DNA from: Desulfamplus sp.
GTDB taxonomy: Bacteria; Desulfobacterota; Desulfobacteria; Desulfobacterales; Desulfobacteraceae
NCBI GenBank assembly: GCA_015232455.1
Contig: JADFZQ010000006.1
Span: 62,001-126,000, forward strand
DNA length: 64,000 nt
Direction of reading: 5' to 3'
Below the pieces are notes generated by a model that worked only from the letters and a program-made list of their open reading frames with translations, was not told the origin of the DNA and did not search any database. The translations under genes and the position numbers were made by a program. This document shows, piece by piece, positions 18,815 to 26,422 of this stretch; positions within the stretch are counted from its first letter, which is position 1, and each line of letters opens with the position of its first letter.

Positions 18815-19119
18815 AATATAACTTGTCCAATTTTTCTTAGGTAAATCTAAAAAAATGAATATGATTTTTAAACTGTTAATGGATTATGCCTTATTTTGAG
18901 TGGTTAAGCCAGAATTTTTCTAATTCATAGCCTGTTTAGGTTCTACTCAATTTCGAAAAATTTATGGTGTTATTTTATTCCCACTCATTAACTATTCAAA
19001 TCCTTAAGACGAATCTACCGCAAACAGTGCTAATTCAAATTGAAGTGATAGGAAAGGTATGTTAAAAAAATCGTAGATAATGCTTTACAATTTAAGTTAT
19101 ATCAAGGAGACTATAATTT
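18815..19119. other. Divergent spacer between the hybrid kinase and MotA-like genes
   Basis: No gene is seen in this spacer, which must carry both divergent promoters. It contains a 45-base segment at 18942-18986 that recurs at 53043-53087. Confidence 0.6.
18942..18986 (+). repeat. 45-bp dispersed repeat, copy 1
   Basis: TCTACTCAATTT followed by AATTTATGGTGTTATTTTAT and TCCCACTC. It matches 53043-53087 at 41 of 45 positions. The TCAATTTAT and ATTCCCACT pieces also appear in the right arm of the element at 45738-45888, so it may be a remnant of the same element family. Confidence 0.65.
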
Positions 19120-20007
19120 ATGAATGCTACACGAAATCAGAATCTTATAAAAATTCTTCAATGGGAAAAGATGGATATTGAAGAAAAAATGGGCGTAAGT
19201 GGTGGTAAATATACTGATGTCAACCTAACATTAACATTCTGCTTTGCCACGCTCCTGTTTTTTGGCTTTTACACTCCTCAATTTTATTATAGTGATATTT
19301 CTCCTTATATTTCAAATGTTGTTACAGTGCCTATCCATAATATAACAGCTCTATTTCTTGAAAGAGGCATTACCCCATTTTTTATTGTTTTTTTTTCATG
19401 CTGGTCAATTGCAATTCTTTTTATAAAGTGGAGAAAGGTAATCTTTCAACAAAAGGCTCTCTCGTTAATGGTTGTGCCTCAAACCGCTGATTTTGAATTA
19501 ACAAAGGATACCGCCAAGACAATTCTCTCACGAATGTATGGTCTTGTAGATGATCCAAAACATTTTGTTCTTTTAAATAGAATAGAGCGATCACTTGCAA
19601 ATCTAAAGAACATAGGTTTAATTGCTGAAGTTTCAGAGGTGCTTCGTGCACAAGCTCAAAACGATGAAGATCAGATGGAATCAAGTTATGCTTTGGTTAA
19701 AGGATTTGTCTGGGCAATCCCAGTTCTTGGGTTTATAGGGACTGTTCTTGGTCTTTCTCAGGCAATTGGCAGCTTTGGGACAGTTCTTATAAAGAACCAA
19801 GGGCTTGAATATCTAAAAACATCTTTGCAAGAGATTACTTCAGGGCTTTCAGTTGCTTTTGACACAACTTTAATAGCATTAGTTGCAGCACTTTGCATTC
19901 AGTTGATTATGATTGGTCTTAAGAAAAAAGAGGAGAGCTTTCTTGATGACTGCAACGATTATTGTCATGCCAATATTATCAGCAAGCTGAGATTGTCAGC
20001 AAGTTGA
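19120..20007 (+). CDS. MotA/TolQ/ExbB proton channel family protein
   Basis: A 295-residue inner membrane protein with four predicted helices (about 34-51, 85-105, 193-213 and 243-267). The last two carry the family core: WAIPVLGFIGTVLGLSQAIGSF and GLSVAFDTTLIALVAALCIQ. Such proteins form the pentameric ring of ion-driven motors that surrounds a dimeric TolR/MotB-type partner. The adjacent downstream gene encodes a plausible partner. No tonB, tolB, pal or flagellar motor genes are near, so the machine it powers is unknown. ATG with AAGGAGA nine bases upstream. Confidence 0.88.
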   Translation: MNATRNQNLIKILQWEKMDIEEKMGVSGGKYTDVNLTLTFCFATLLFFGFYTPQFYYSDISPYISNVVTVPIHNITALFLERGITPFFIVFFSCWSIAILFIKWRKVIFQQKALSLMVVPQTADFELTKDTAKTILSRMYGLVDDPKHFVLLNRIERSLANLKNIGLIAEVSEVLRAQAQNDEDQMESSYALVKGFVWAIPVLGFIGTVLGLSQAIGSFGTVLIKNQGLEYLKTSLQEITSGLSVAFDTTLIALVAALCIQLIMIGLKKKEESFLDDCNDYCHANIISKLRLSAS

Positions 20008-20058
20008 GATTATAAGTAAGTTAAGCGTTATAAATAAAATGTAAATATTGAGAGTGCT

Positions 20059-20763
20059 ATGGGCGGTAAACGTAGAAGAATTAACAGCGAAATAACTATA
20101 TCTCTCTTTTCATTTCAAGATATTATAACTTGCCTGTCTGGAATTATGATCCTACTTGTTTTATTAATAACAGTAGATATAGTTACTGGGCAAGTTATAA
20201 AATCGCCTCATGCCTTGACGCAAACAAGCAATAGCTACGAGTTATTAAAAAAAGAGATTGAAGAACTGAAAAATAATCTGTTGCAATCTGAGATTAGGCT
20301 GTCAAATTATAATAAAAAAGAGAATATCTTGAAAAAAAAGTTAATTGAGCTTGAAAAGAGAGAAAGATTGGTTGCTAATAGAGGCAAAAGCATCTCTTTT
20401 ATTCCAGCAAAAGATGCAAACCCTAATCAGCGGGCAATATTGATAGAGTGTTCAGAAGATTATATCAGATTTGGAAAATTAGATAAAAGCTCATTAACAA
20501 CAAATAGTTCTGAATCAAATATTGATGTTACACCATTTTCTAATGTAACTCAATTGCCAGCAAATCCAAATGGAATCAGACAATTTATTCAATATCTTGA
20601 AAATTTTGATAAATTAAGAGACTATCCAGTTTTTATAATCAAACCATCTGCTTCTGATTATGCTATGGAGCTTATCAATCAGGTTCAAAGCATCGGATTT
20701 GACGTTGGATATGATGCGATGGCAGAAAATGAAAGTGTAGAAAATATAAATAATTATCAATAG
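20059..20763 (+). CDS. TolR/ExbD/MotB-like partner protein of the adjacent proton channel
   Basis: The 234-residue protein starts with a basic cytoplasmic tail (GGKRRR), then one membrane helix (about 17-39) carrying an acidic residue at its cytoplasmic end (Asp21 in FQDIITCLSG). That is the position of the proton-carrying Asp in MotB and ExbD. Residues 55-105 form a coiled coil. Residues 115-225 form a small alpha/beta periplasmic domain (ILIECSEDYIRFGKL, YPVFIIKPSASDYA). It does not carry a recognisable OmpA peptidoglycan-binding motif. The gene lies 51 bases after the channel gene. Function beyond motor partner is not known. Confidence 0.72.
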   Translation: MGGKRRRINSEITISLFSFQDIITCLSGIMILLVLLITVDIVTGQVIKSPHALTQTSNSYELLKKEIEELKNNLLQSEIRLSNYNKKENILKKKLIELEKRERLVANRGKSISFIPAKDANPNQRAILIECSEDYIRFGKLDKSSLTTNSSESNIDVTPFSNVTQLPANPNGIRQFIQYLENFDKLRDYPVFIIKPSASDYAMELINQVQSIGFDVGYDAMAENESVENINNYQ

Positions 20764-20773
20764 TGAGTGGGTT

Positions 20774-21937
20774 ATGAATAAAATATCACCAGCAGAGAGA
20801 ACAAAAGAGATTACACCTTTTATAGTTATGGAGATAATGGAGAAGATCCATGAAATGGAGGCAAGAGGTATTCATGTAGTGCATCTGGAAGTGGGAGAGC
20901 CTGATTTTAATGCTCCTGAGTGTGTTAAAACTGCGGTATCTCAAGCGTTTGAATGCAGCGAGACTAAATATACACATAGCCTTGGAGATATAAGGTTAAG
21001 AGTAGCAATTTGTGAATATTATAAAGAGGTTTACGGAGTTAAGATTACTCCAAACAGGATTATCATTACATCAGGAACTTCTCCTGCGATGTTGCTAATT
21101 TTCTGTGCATTGATAAATCCAGGTGATGAAATAATTATCTCTGATCCACATTATGCCTGTTACCCTAACTTCATCAAATTTGCACAAGGAGTTCCAGTAA
21201 GAGTTCAAGTGCAAGAATCTGAGGGTTTTTTATACACACCAGCGGCTATTTCTAAGCAAATTACCCCAAAAACAAAGGCTATTTTAATAAACTCTCCATC
21301 TAACCCAACAGGAAATGTGATGTCAAAAGAGAGAATGGAGGCAATAACAGAACTTGCAAACTCTCACAACATTGCCATAATCTCAGATGAGATTTATCAT
21401 GGGTTGGTATATAGCGGCAAAGAGCATTCAATCCTTGAAATTACAGATAATGCGTTTGTGATAAATGGATTTTCAAAACTATTTGCAATGACAGGTTTGC
21501 GTCTTGGATATCTTATTGCACCTGAATATTTTATTCGTCCTATTCAGATTCTTGAGCAAAATTTCTTTATATCTGCAAACTCTGTCATGCAGGCTGCTGG
21601 AGTATCAGTTCTTAAAAATGCTAAAAAAGAGACTGACGAGATGAGAAAAGTATATAATCAACGGCGTCAATACATGATTAAGAGACTCAAAGAGATGGGG
21701 CTTGGAATAACTGTGGAGCCAACTGGTGCTTTTTACGTGTTTGCCAATGCAAAACATATCTCAATGGATTCATACTCATTAGCTGTTGATATTTTAGAAA
21801 AAGCTCATGTTGGAGTAACTCCAGGAGTTGATTTTGGACCAAGTGGCGAAGGATATTTGCGATTTTCCTATGCAAATTCAATGGAAAATATTGCAGAGGC
21901 TATGGATAGGCTTGAACGCTATTTAGCCTCAATATAA
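20774..21937 (+). CDS. PLP-dependent aminotransferase, class I/II
   Basis: A 387-residue fold-type I aminotransferase of the aspartate/alanine transaminase group. Landmarks are EVGEPDFNAPECV near the N-terminus, SPSNPTGNVMS, the cofactor Asp/Tyr segment ISDEIYHGLVY, the Schiff-base lysine in NGFSKLFAMTGLRLGY, and the C-terminal arginine in YLRFSYA for the substrate carboxylate. The amino acid substrate cannot be fixed from sequence alone. It sits 10 bases after the TolR-like gene and leads into engB, forming part of a six-gene plus-strand run. Confidence 0.92.
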   Translation: MNKISPAERTKEITPFIVMEIMEKIHEMEARGIHVVHLEVGEPDFNAPECVKTAVSQAFECSETKYTHSLGDIRLRVAICEYYKEVYGVKITPNRIIITSGTSPAMLLIFCALINPGDEIIISDPHYACYPNFIKFAQGVPVRVQVQESEGFLYTPAAISKQITPKTKAILINSPSNPTGNVMSKERMEAITELANSHNIAIISDEIYHGLVYSGKEHSILEITDNAFVINGFSKLFAMTGLRLGYLIAPEYFIRPIQILEQNFFISANSVMQAAGVSVLKNAKKETDEMRKVYNQRRQYMIKRLKEMGLGITVEPTGAFYVFANAKHISMDSYSLAVDILEKAHVGVTPGVDFGPSGEGYLRFSYANSMENIAEAMDRLERYLASI

Positions 21938-21970
21938 CGATATGATTTAACTTTGAAAGATTTAATAATA

Positions 21971-22576
21971 ATGATTATAAAACACTCGGAATTTGTTAAA
22001 AGTGCTGTTAATCCGTCTCATTTTCCTGAACCTGAGTTTCCAGAGGTTGCTTTTGCTGGCAGATCAAATGTTGGAAAATCTTCACTCATAAATACTATAG
22101 TGAATAGAAAGAATCTTGTAAAAACAAGTTCTAAGCCGGGATGTACCCAATTGGTTAATTTTTTTAAGATTAACAATAATACGTTTTTTGTTGACTTACC
22201 CGGTTATGGATATGCCAAAGTTTCAAAAACAGTTCGTTATCAGTGGGGTTCTATGGTTGAGCAATACCTCTCTCAAAGAACTAACTTAATGGGGGTAGTT
22301 ATTCTTATTGATATAAGAAGAGAACCGCAAAAAGAGGAATTTCAACTTATGGAGTGGCTTACTAATAGAGGAATTCCATGTCTTAGAGTGCTTACTAAAG
22401 CGGATAAATTATCGCGACAGAGACAGATTAACCGTCTCTCTGTTATGGCAAAGCTACTAATGTGCAAAAAGGAGGAGATTATCCTCTTTTCCGCCACATC
22501 AAAACAGGGAAAAGATGATATACTTCAAGAGCTTAATGTGCTTTTTAATGGGGTATCTTCAGAATCCCACATTTAA
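21971..22576 (+). CDS. engB: Ribosome biogenesis GTP-binding protein EngB (YsxC/YihA)
   Basis: A 201-residue GTPase needed for assembly of the large ribosomal subunit. Motifs: G1 GRSNVGKSS, G3 DLPGYGYAK, G4 TKADK, G5 FSATSKQG. The start is placed at 21971 (MIIKHSEFVKSAV), which matches the usual EngB N-terminus; a TTG at 21953 would add six residues. The ribosome binding site is weak for either. It stands 33 bases after the aminotransferase gene and two genes before era, another ribosome-assembly GTPase. Confidence 0.95.
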   Translation: MIIKHSEFVKSAVNPSHFPEPEFPEVAFAGRSNVGKSSLINTIVNRKNLVKTSSKPGCTQLVNFFKINNNTFFVDLPGYGYAKVSKTVRYQWGSMVEQYLSQRTNLMGVVILIDIRREPQKEEFQLMEWLTNRGIPCLRVLTKADKLSRQRQINRLSVMAKLLMCKKEEIILFSATSKQGKDDILQELNVLFNGVSSESHI

Positions 22577-22605
22577 TTAAAATTCAATATTATTAGGAGA
22601 TTAAC

Positions 22606-23001
22606 ATGATTGAAGAATCAGTTGTCAAAGCAGCAACAACGACCACAGCAGCTCCAGCAGCAAAAGTTGCAACTGCAATTCCAGCAGCAGTAAGTGCAGC
22701 AGCTCCAGCAGCAAAGGTTGCAACTGCAATTCCAGCGTCAGTAAGTGCAGCAGCTCCAGCAGCAAAGGTTGCAACTGCAATTCCAGCAGCAGTAAGTGCA
22801 GCAGCTCCGGCAGCAAAAGCTGCAACTGTAGTTCCAGCAGTTAAAGTAGCAACAGCAGCAGTTCCAACAGCAAAAGCGGCTGGAGTAGCAAAAACAGCTA
22901 TGATTTTTCCAATGTTCGGCTTATTAGCTTTAGGAGGAGTAGTAGCATTCGAGCTTTGGAAAGGCAGTAAAGATGCTCGTGAAATTAAAGAAAAGAAATA
23001 A
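22606..23001 (+). CDS. Small Ala/Pro/Lys/Val-rich repeat protein with C-terminal membrane helix
   Basis: A 131-residue protein of very biased composition. After a 13-residue head it has four tandem 17-residue repeats of the type APAAKVATAIPAAVS (51-bp units starting near 22651, 22702, 22753 and 22804, the last diverged). A Val/Ala stretch follows, then one hydrophobic helix (MIFPMFGLLALGGVVAFELW, about residues 100-119) and a charged tail KDAREIKEKK. AGGAGATTAAC gives a strong ribosome binding site. The arrangement suggests an extended Ala/Pro arm anchored by the C-terminal helix. No known family is recognised. The opposite strand is also open because of codon periodicity, but it has no credible start signal. 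Confidence 0.78.
   Translation: MIEESVVKAATTTTAAPAAKVATAIPAAVSAAAPAAKVATAIPASVSAAAPAAKVATAIPAAVSAAAPAAKAATVVPAVKVATAAVPTAKAAGVAKTAMIFPMFGLLALGGVVAFELWKGSKDAREIKEKK
22651..22854 (+). repeat. 51-bp tandem repeat, four units, inside a coding region
   Basis: Units begin with GCTCCAGCAGCAAA at 22651, 22702 and 22753, and with GCTCCGGCAGCAAA at 22804. The first three are almost identical and the fourth has drifted. Each encodes 17 residues, so copy-number change keeps the frame. Confidence 0.9.
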
Positions 23002-23018
23002 AACACATACTATTTAAA

Positions 23019-23050
23019 AGATTTGGCAACTTTTTAGAGCTGTCAAATCT
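23019..23050. repeat. AGATTTGACAACTTTT hairpin family, degenerate copy
   Basis: AGATTTGGCAACTTTTTAGA followed by GCTGTCAAATCT forms an imperfect hairpin just after the Ala-rich repeat gene and before era. It could attenuate transcription, but no T-run follows it. Confidence 0.6.
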
Positions 23051-23103
23051 AATCCCCCCAATATTCACATCTTAAAATAACTACTTAAGAATATAATAAT
23101 TTT

Positions 23104-24000
23104 ATGGAAAATATAGAAAACCAAATATTTAGATCTGGATTTATCGCTATTGTAGGTGCTCCTAATGCTGGAAAATCTACCTTACTCAACAGAGTAACTG
23201 GTGAGAAAATATCCATTACATCCAATAAACCCCAAACTACAAGAGATAGAATTCTTGGCGTAGTTGAGCGTGAGACATCTCAAATTGTCTTTGTTGACAC
23301 ACCAGGAATCCACAATGCAAAATCAATTCTAAACCGTAAGATAGTTGATCAAGCTCTATCTGCTGTTCAAGATGTTGATGCTATTTTGCTTATGGTTGAT
23401 GTCTCTTCAAAAGATATAGAATCAGAACAACTCATCATTCAACAGCTTAAAAACAGCCAAAAAAGTGTAGTCCTTGCGATTAACAAAATTGATCTTGTTG
23501 CACCTGAAATAGTTTTACCCCGTATTAAAGAGTCTGCTGCTTTACATGATTTTAAGTCAATAGTACCAATTTCAGCAAAGAATGGGATACAGATAGAAGA
23601 GCTTATCAAAGAGATAGAAGCTCTTTTGCCAGAAGGACAAAGACTTTTTCCGAAAGATACCCTCACAGATATGTCAGAAAAATTTATTGCTGGAGAGATG
23701 ATCCGTGAAAAAATATTCCGTCTTACTGGTATGGAGATACCATACTCAAGTGCGGTAACAGTAGATTCATTCAAAGTTGAAAAAAAATTGATAGTTATTC
23801 ACGCAAGTATCCATCTTGACAAAGATTCTCAGAAAGGGATTGTAATTGGTAAAGGTGGGCAGATGTTAAAAAAGATTGGGGAAAATGCAAGAAAAGATAT
23901 TGAGAGAATGACAGGCTCTAAAGTACTTTTAAAACTTCTTGTGAAAGTTACAAAAAATTGGAGTCATAACCAAAATATGTTAAAGGAATTTGGTTATTAA
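23104..24000 (+). CDS. era: GTPase Era
   Basis: Essential GTPase that binds 16S rRNA during small-subunit maturation. The 298-residue length is typical. The GTPase domain has G1 GAPNAGKST, switch region KPQTTRDRILG, G3 DTPGIH, G4 NKIDL and G5 ISAKNG. The KH RNA-binding domain near residue 245 contains IVIGKGGQMLKKIG. No strong Shine-Dalgarno sequence precedes the ATG. It is followed by a small HNH gene after 45 bases. Confidence 0.97.
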   Translation: MENIENQIFRSGFIAIVGAPNAGKSTLLNRVTGEKISITSNKPQTTRDRILGVVERETSQIVFVDTPGIHNAKSILNRKIVDQALSAVQDVDAILLMVDVSSKDIESEQLIIQQLKNSQKSVVLAINKIDLVAPEIVLPRIKESAALHDFKSIVPISAKNGIQIEELIKEIEALLPEGQRLFPKDTLTDMSEKFIAGEMIREKIFRLTGMEIPYSSAVTVDSFKVEKKLIVIHASIHLDKDSQKGIVIGKGGQMLKKIGENARKDIERMTGSKVLLKLLVKVTKNWSHNQNMLKEFGY

Positions 24001-24045
24001 ATTTTAATAATTATCTAATAAGCATAAGCACTTTGGGTTTATTTC

Positions 24046-24336
24046 ATGGAATTTTATTTTTCAGATGATGAAGATATACAAAAACACGAGAAGCATAAGG
24101 CAAGAGAACTAAGAAATAGCCAATGGTGGAAACGTAAGAGATCTCAAGGAATATGCCATTATTGTGGCAAAAACTTTCCACCTAAAGAGTTGACAATGGA
24201 TCACGTTGTTCCTATTTCAAGAGGTGGTCAATCTGTGAAAAATAATGTAGTGCCTTGCTGCAAAACATGCAATACAAAAAAACGCATGATGCTCCCTTTA
24301 GAGTGGGATGAATACATGCGTTCACTTTCAACTTAA
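24046..24336 (+). CDS. Small HNH nuclease
   Basis: A 96-residue stand-alone HNH domain. It has a zinc knuckle (CHYCGKNFPP and CCKTCNTKK), the catalytic DH pair in TMDHVVPISRGG, and the downstream Asn of the fold in KNNVVPCC. Stand-alone HNH proteins of this type are widespread next to housekeeping genes; their targets are mostly unknown and may be DNA repair or mobile-DNA related. Its end overlaps the end of the converging gene by four bases. Confidence 0.88.
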   Translation: MEFYFSDDEDIQKHEKHKARELRNSQWWKRKRSQGICHYCGKNFPPKELTMDHVVPISRGGQSVKNNVVPCCKTCNTKKRMMLPLEWDEYMRSLST

Positions 24337-25478
24337 CGGTTCTTTTGGCTCTTTTTCTCGTCTCTTGTGCATATTCTGTGTATTGTCTGAGCGTGCCAGA
24401 CACCTCTTCCTGAAAATGTTGGCTGACCAAGATCGATAAGGTGTTGTGCCACTTCGTCAAATGTTTTGCCTTTGGCACGCATGGAATTAATAATCTCAAT
24501 TATCTCTTCCCTTGATAGCAGCTTTTTTTCGTCGTTTTCTTGATCAACTAATGCAGATTCTCTATTTGGTGCTTCTCTATTTGTTAAATTATCTTTGTCT
24601 GTTGCAGTTGGTCTGTTTTGAAGTATATCTATCTTAGCTGAAGATAGCTCTTCTTCTTTAACAAATTTCTCTGAATCCTCCTCTATTGAGACTAAAAACT
24701 CTTCTCTATTTTCTGCCTTTTTTCGTCTTATCACTTTTATCGGTTGTTGCTCTATATTAGTCTCATCTTCTAAATCTTTATTGGCAACTCCTTTTATTGA
24801 ATATTCGACATCCTCAGAGTAACTATTTTCTATATTAATATTTTGTTCATCATCAATATCATCAACAATTTCTCCTTCAATAGGCTCTTGAACATCTTTT
24901 GAGCTTAGAGATTCAAGAGTGTTATCTATGTTGCTAAACTTATCTTGTTTAAGTTCTATATTTACTTTGGAAGTTTTTTGCAAATTTTCACCATCAAAAT
25001 CAGATTCATCTATATCTGATAATATTGGCTCTTCTGATCTCATATCACCAACATTAGTCCTAAATTTTTCTTGAAACGATGGCATAGTCATAACTCTTAA
25101 ATACTCTGCTATCTCTTCAAGAGCTATTGCTTTACGCTCCTCTGCAATTATTCTTTTTTCTTGAACACTAATCATCATCTCCTGATTCTTAGTAAAAGAA
25201 TCAAGCAGGTCAAGCATTACATCAAAAGGGTTAAGCTGAGGTGAATAAGGTGGTTGTGGTTGAGTATCGTCTCCATGAAAATGAGCATGAGGCGAAACTC
25301 TTGTATTCGGTCTTTTTGTATTGCCTGATCGTGTTGATTGGTAGTTACCCTGATTTTGAAAATTTTGCGTAGTAAAGTTAGGTGTTGTGTTAAAATTACT
25401 ATTATCAAAACTTCGTCTTGTTTTTGGGGGACGTTTATCTTTTTGATTACCTCTGATACTTTGAAGAAAATCGTTCAT
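24333..25478 (-). CDS. Disordered acidic protein with recombinase-like C-terminal helix motif
   Basis: A 381-residue protein of unknown function. Residues 1-80 are Asn/Gln/Thr-rich and probably disordered. Residues 85-130 form a helical, coiled-coil-like segment (MMISVQEKRIIAEERKAIALEEI). Residues 140-310 are strongly acidic. The C-terminal 55 residues (REEIIEIINSMRAKGKTFDE, then LGQPTFSGRGVWHAQTIHRI) resemble the helix-turn-helix tail of large serine recombinases, where G-x-x-x-x-x-IA, LN-x-x-G-x-PT and W-x-x-x-x-I repeat. There is no catalytic recombinase domain. A good binding site, AAGGAG, precedes the ATG. It could be a DNA-binding regulator or structural protein. Confidence 0.72.
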   Translation of the reverse strand: MNDFLQSIRGNQKDKRPPKTRRSFDNSNFNTTPNFTTQNFQNQGNYQSTRSGNTKRPNTRVSPHAHFHGDDTQPQPPYSPQLNPFDVMLDLLDSFTKNQEMMISVQEKRIIAEERKAIALEEIAEYLRVMTMPSFQEKFRTNVGDMRSEEPILSDIDESDFDGENLQKTSKVNIELKQDKFSNIDNTLESLSSKDVQEPIEGEIVDDIDDEQNINIENSYSEDVEYSIKGVANKDLEDETNIEQQPIKVIRRKKAENREEFLVSIEEDSEKFVKEEELSSAKIDILQNRPTATDKDNLTNREAPNRESALVDQENDEKKLLSREEIIEIINSMRAKGKTFDEVAQHLIDLGQPTFSGRGVWHAQTIHRICTRDEKKSQKNR

Positions 25479-25897
25479 TGATTCTTCTCCTTAAATTTTT
25501 TATTAACTTGTTCATTTTTTTAGGACTTTTAACTATTTAAAATAAATTCAGATAGTTCAAATAACATACAATCCTAAGAATCCCTAAATTTGAACGTTAG
25601 TCTAATTTTTTAATATTAATTTGATTGTTATAATTTTTTTTATGATAAAGGTAGCTTAATAATAATTAATTTCGTATTAATCTTTGTGATGTTCACTATT
25701 TATGGTGAATTAGGCGATGATATATGTAAACTCAAGAATTTACTTTATCTGTAATTTATCGTATTATGTCAAGGATTTTTGCAAACAAGATATATCAGTT
25801 TATTTTTATAAATATTTTTATAAACACCTCTTTTAATGCTATTTTTAAACATTTTATAAAAGATTATGATTAAAATTTTATCTTTTAAGGAAAAAAA
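25479..25897. other. Divergent AT-rich spacer upstream of queF, no gene seen
   Basis: Very AT-rich, with no credible open frame, no tRNA and no hairpin of note. I looked for a preQ1 riboswitch in front of queF and did not see its stem and A-rich tail. It should hold promoters for both flanking genes. Confidence 0.5.
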
Positions 25898-26308
25898 ATG
25901 AAACCCTCTTACGAATACAAAATAAATTATCCTATTGAAAAACCTGACACTATTAAAAAAGAGATGATTGACCCTATTGATTATGGTTATAAATCAAAAC
26001 GCACTATTGATATAACCATAAAACAGCCTGAATTTACATCTGTATGTCCAATGACAGGGCTTCCTGATGTTGGATGTATCATAATTAAATATAGGCCAGA
26101 TCAAAAAATAGTTGAGCTTAAATCATTAAAATTTTACCTACTCCAGTATCGTAATGTAGGTATGTTTTATGAGCATGTAGTTAATAGGATTTTAGATGAT
26201 CTTGTTGATATGCTTGACCCACTTTATATGGAAATTATTGGTGAATTTACGCCAAGAGGCGGTGTTAGTTCTACGGCATCAGCAGTTTACGAAAAAAATA
26301 AATCTTAA
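25898..26308 (+). CDS. queF: NADPH-dependent 7-cyano-7-deazaguanine reductase
   Basis: Reduces preQ0 to preQ1 in queuosine biosynthesis for tRNA. The 136-residue length is that of the short (type I, unimodular) form. The nucleophile is Cys50 in TSVCPMTG, with Asp57 seven residues later as in the family. The QueF signature ELKSLKFYLLQYRN, which binds NADPH and substrate, is intact. ATG with AAGGA upstream. It is a single gene; no queCDE genes are in the window. The converging dusB also acts on tRNA. Confidence 0.96.
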   Translation: MKPSYEYKINYPIEKPDTIKKEMIDPIDYGYKSKRTIDITIKQPEFTSVCPMTGLPDVGCIIIKYRPDQKIVELKSLKFYLLQYRNVGMFYEHVVNRILDDLVDMLDPLYMEIIGEFTPRGGVSSTASAVYEKNKS

Positions 26309-26344
26309 ATTTATTGCTCAGGAATTTTAATACAATCTTAAATT

Positions 26345-26372
26345 GTAGAGACACACGGCTGTGCGTCTCTAC
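26345..26372. repeat. GTAGAGACGCAC-family palindrome, copy 2
   Basis: A 28-base palindrome with two mismatched pairs (GTAGAGACACACGG at left, CTGTGCGTCTCTAC at right). It lies between the converging genes queF and dusB. The flanks hold only decayed parts of the TIR element (CTTAACGGTCAAAA at right). Confidence 0.8.
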
Positions 26373-26422
26373 TTATATTCTTAACGGTCAAAACTACCCC
26401 CTCTGGCTGTAGATAATCGAAA

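Noticed and set aside
19120-20763. Zorya-type defence (ZorAB)
   Set aside because: The channel protein lacks the long cytoplasmic tail, the partner lacks an OmpA-type domain, and no helicase or nuclease genes of the system follow.
22651-22854. CRISPR-like array
   Set aside because: Units are contiguous with no spacers and encode protein repeats.
22593-23006. Open 137-residue frame antisense to the Ala-rich repeat gene
   Set aside because: It mirrors the 51-bp repeat periodicity of the sense gene, has no ribosome binding site, and the sense frame has a strong one.
24046-25478. Toxin-antitoxin or mobile-element pair (HNH nuclease with recombinase-like protein)
   Set aside because: The genes converge, have no shared promoter, and no transposase, integrase or direct-repeat boundaries surround them.
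25479-25897. preQ1 riboswitch upstream of queF
   Set aside because: The characteristic short stem with C-rich loop and A-rich tail was not found.
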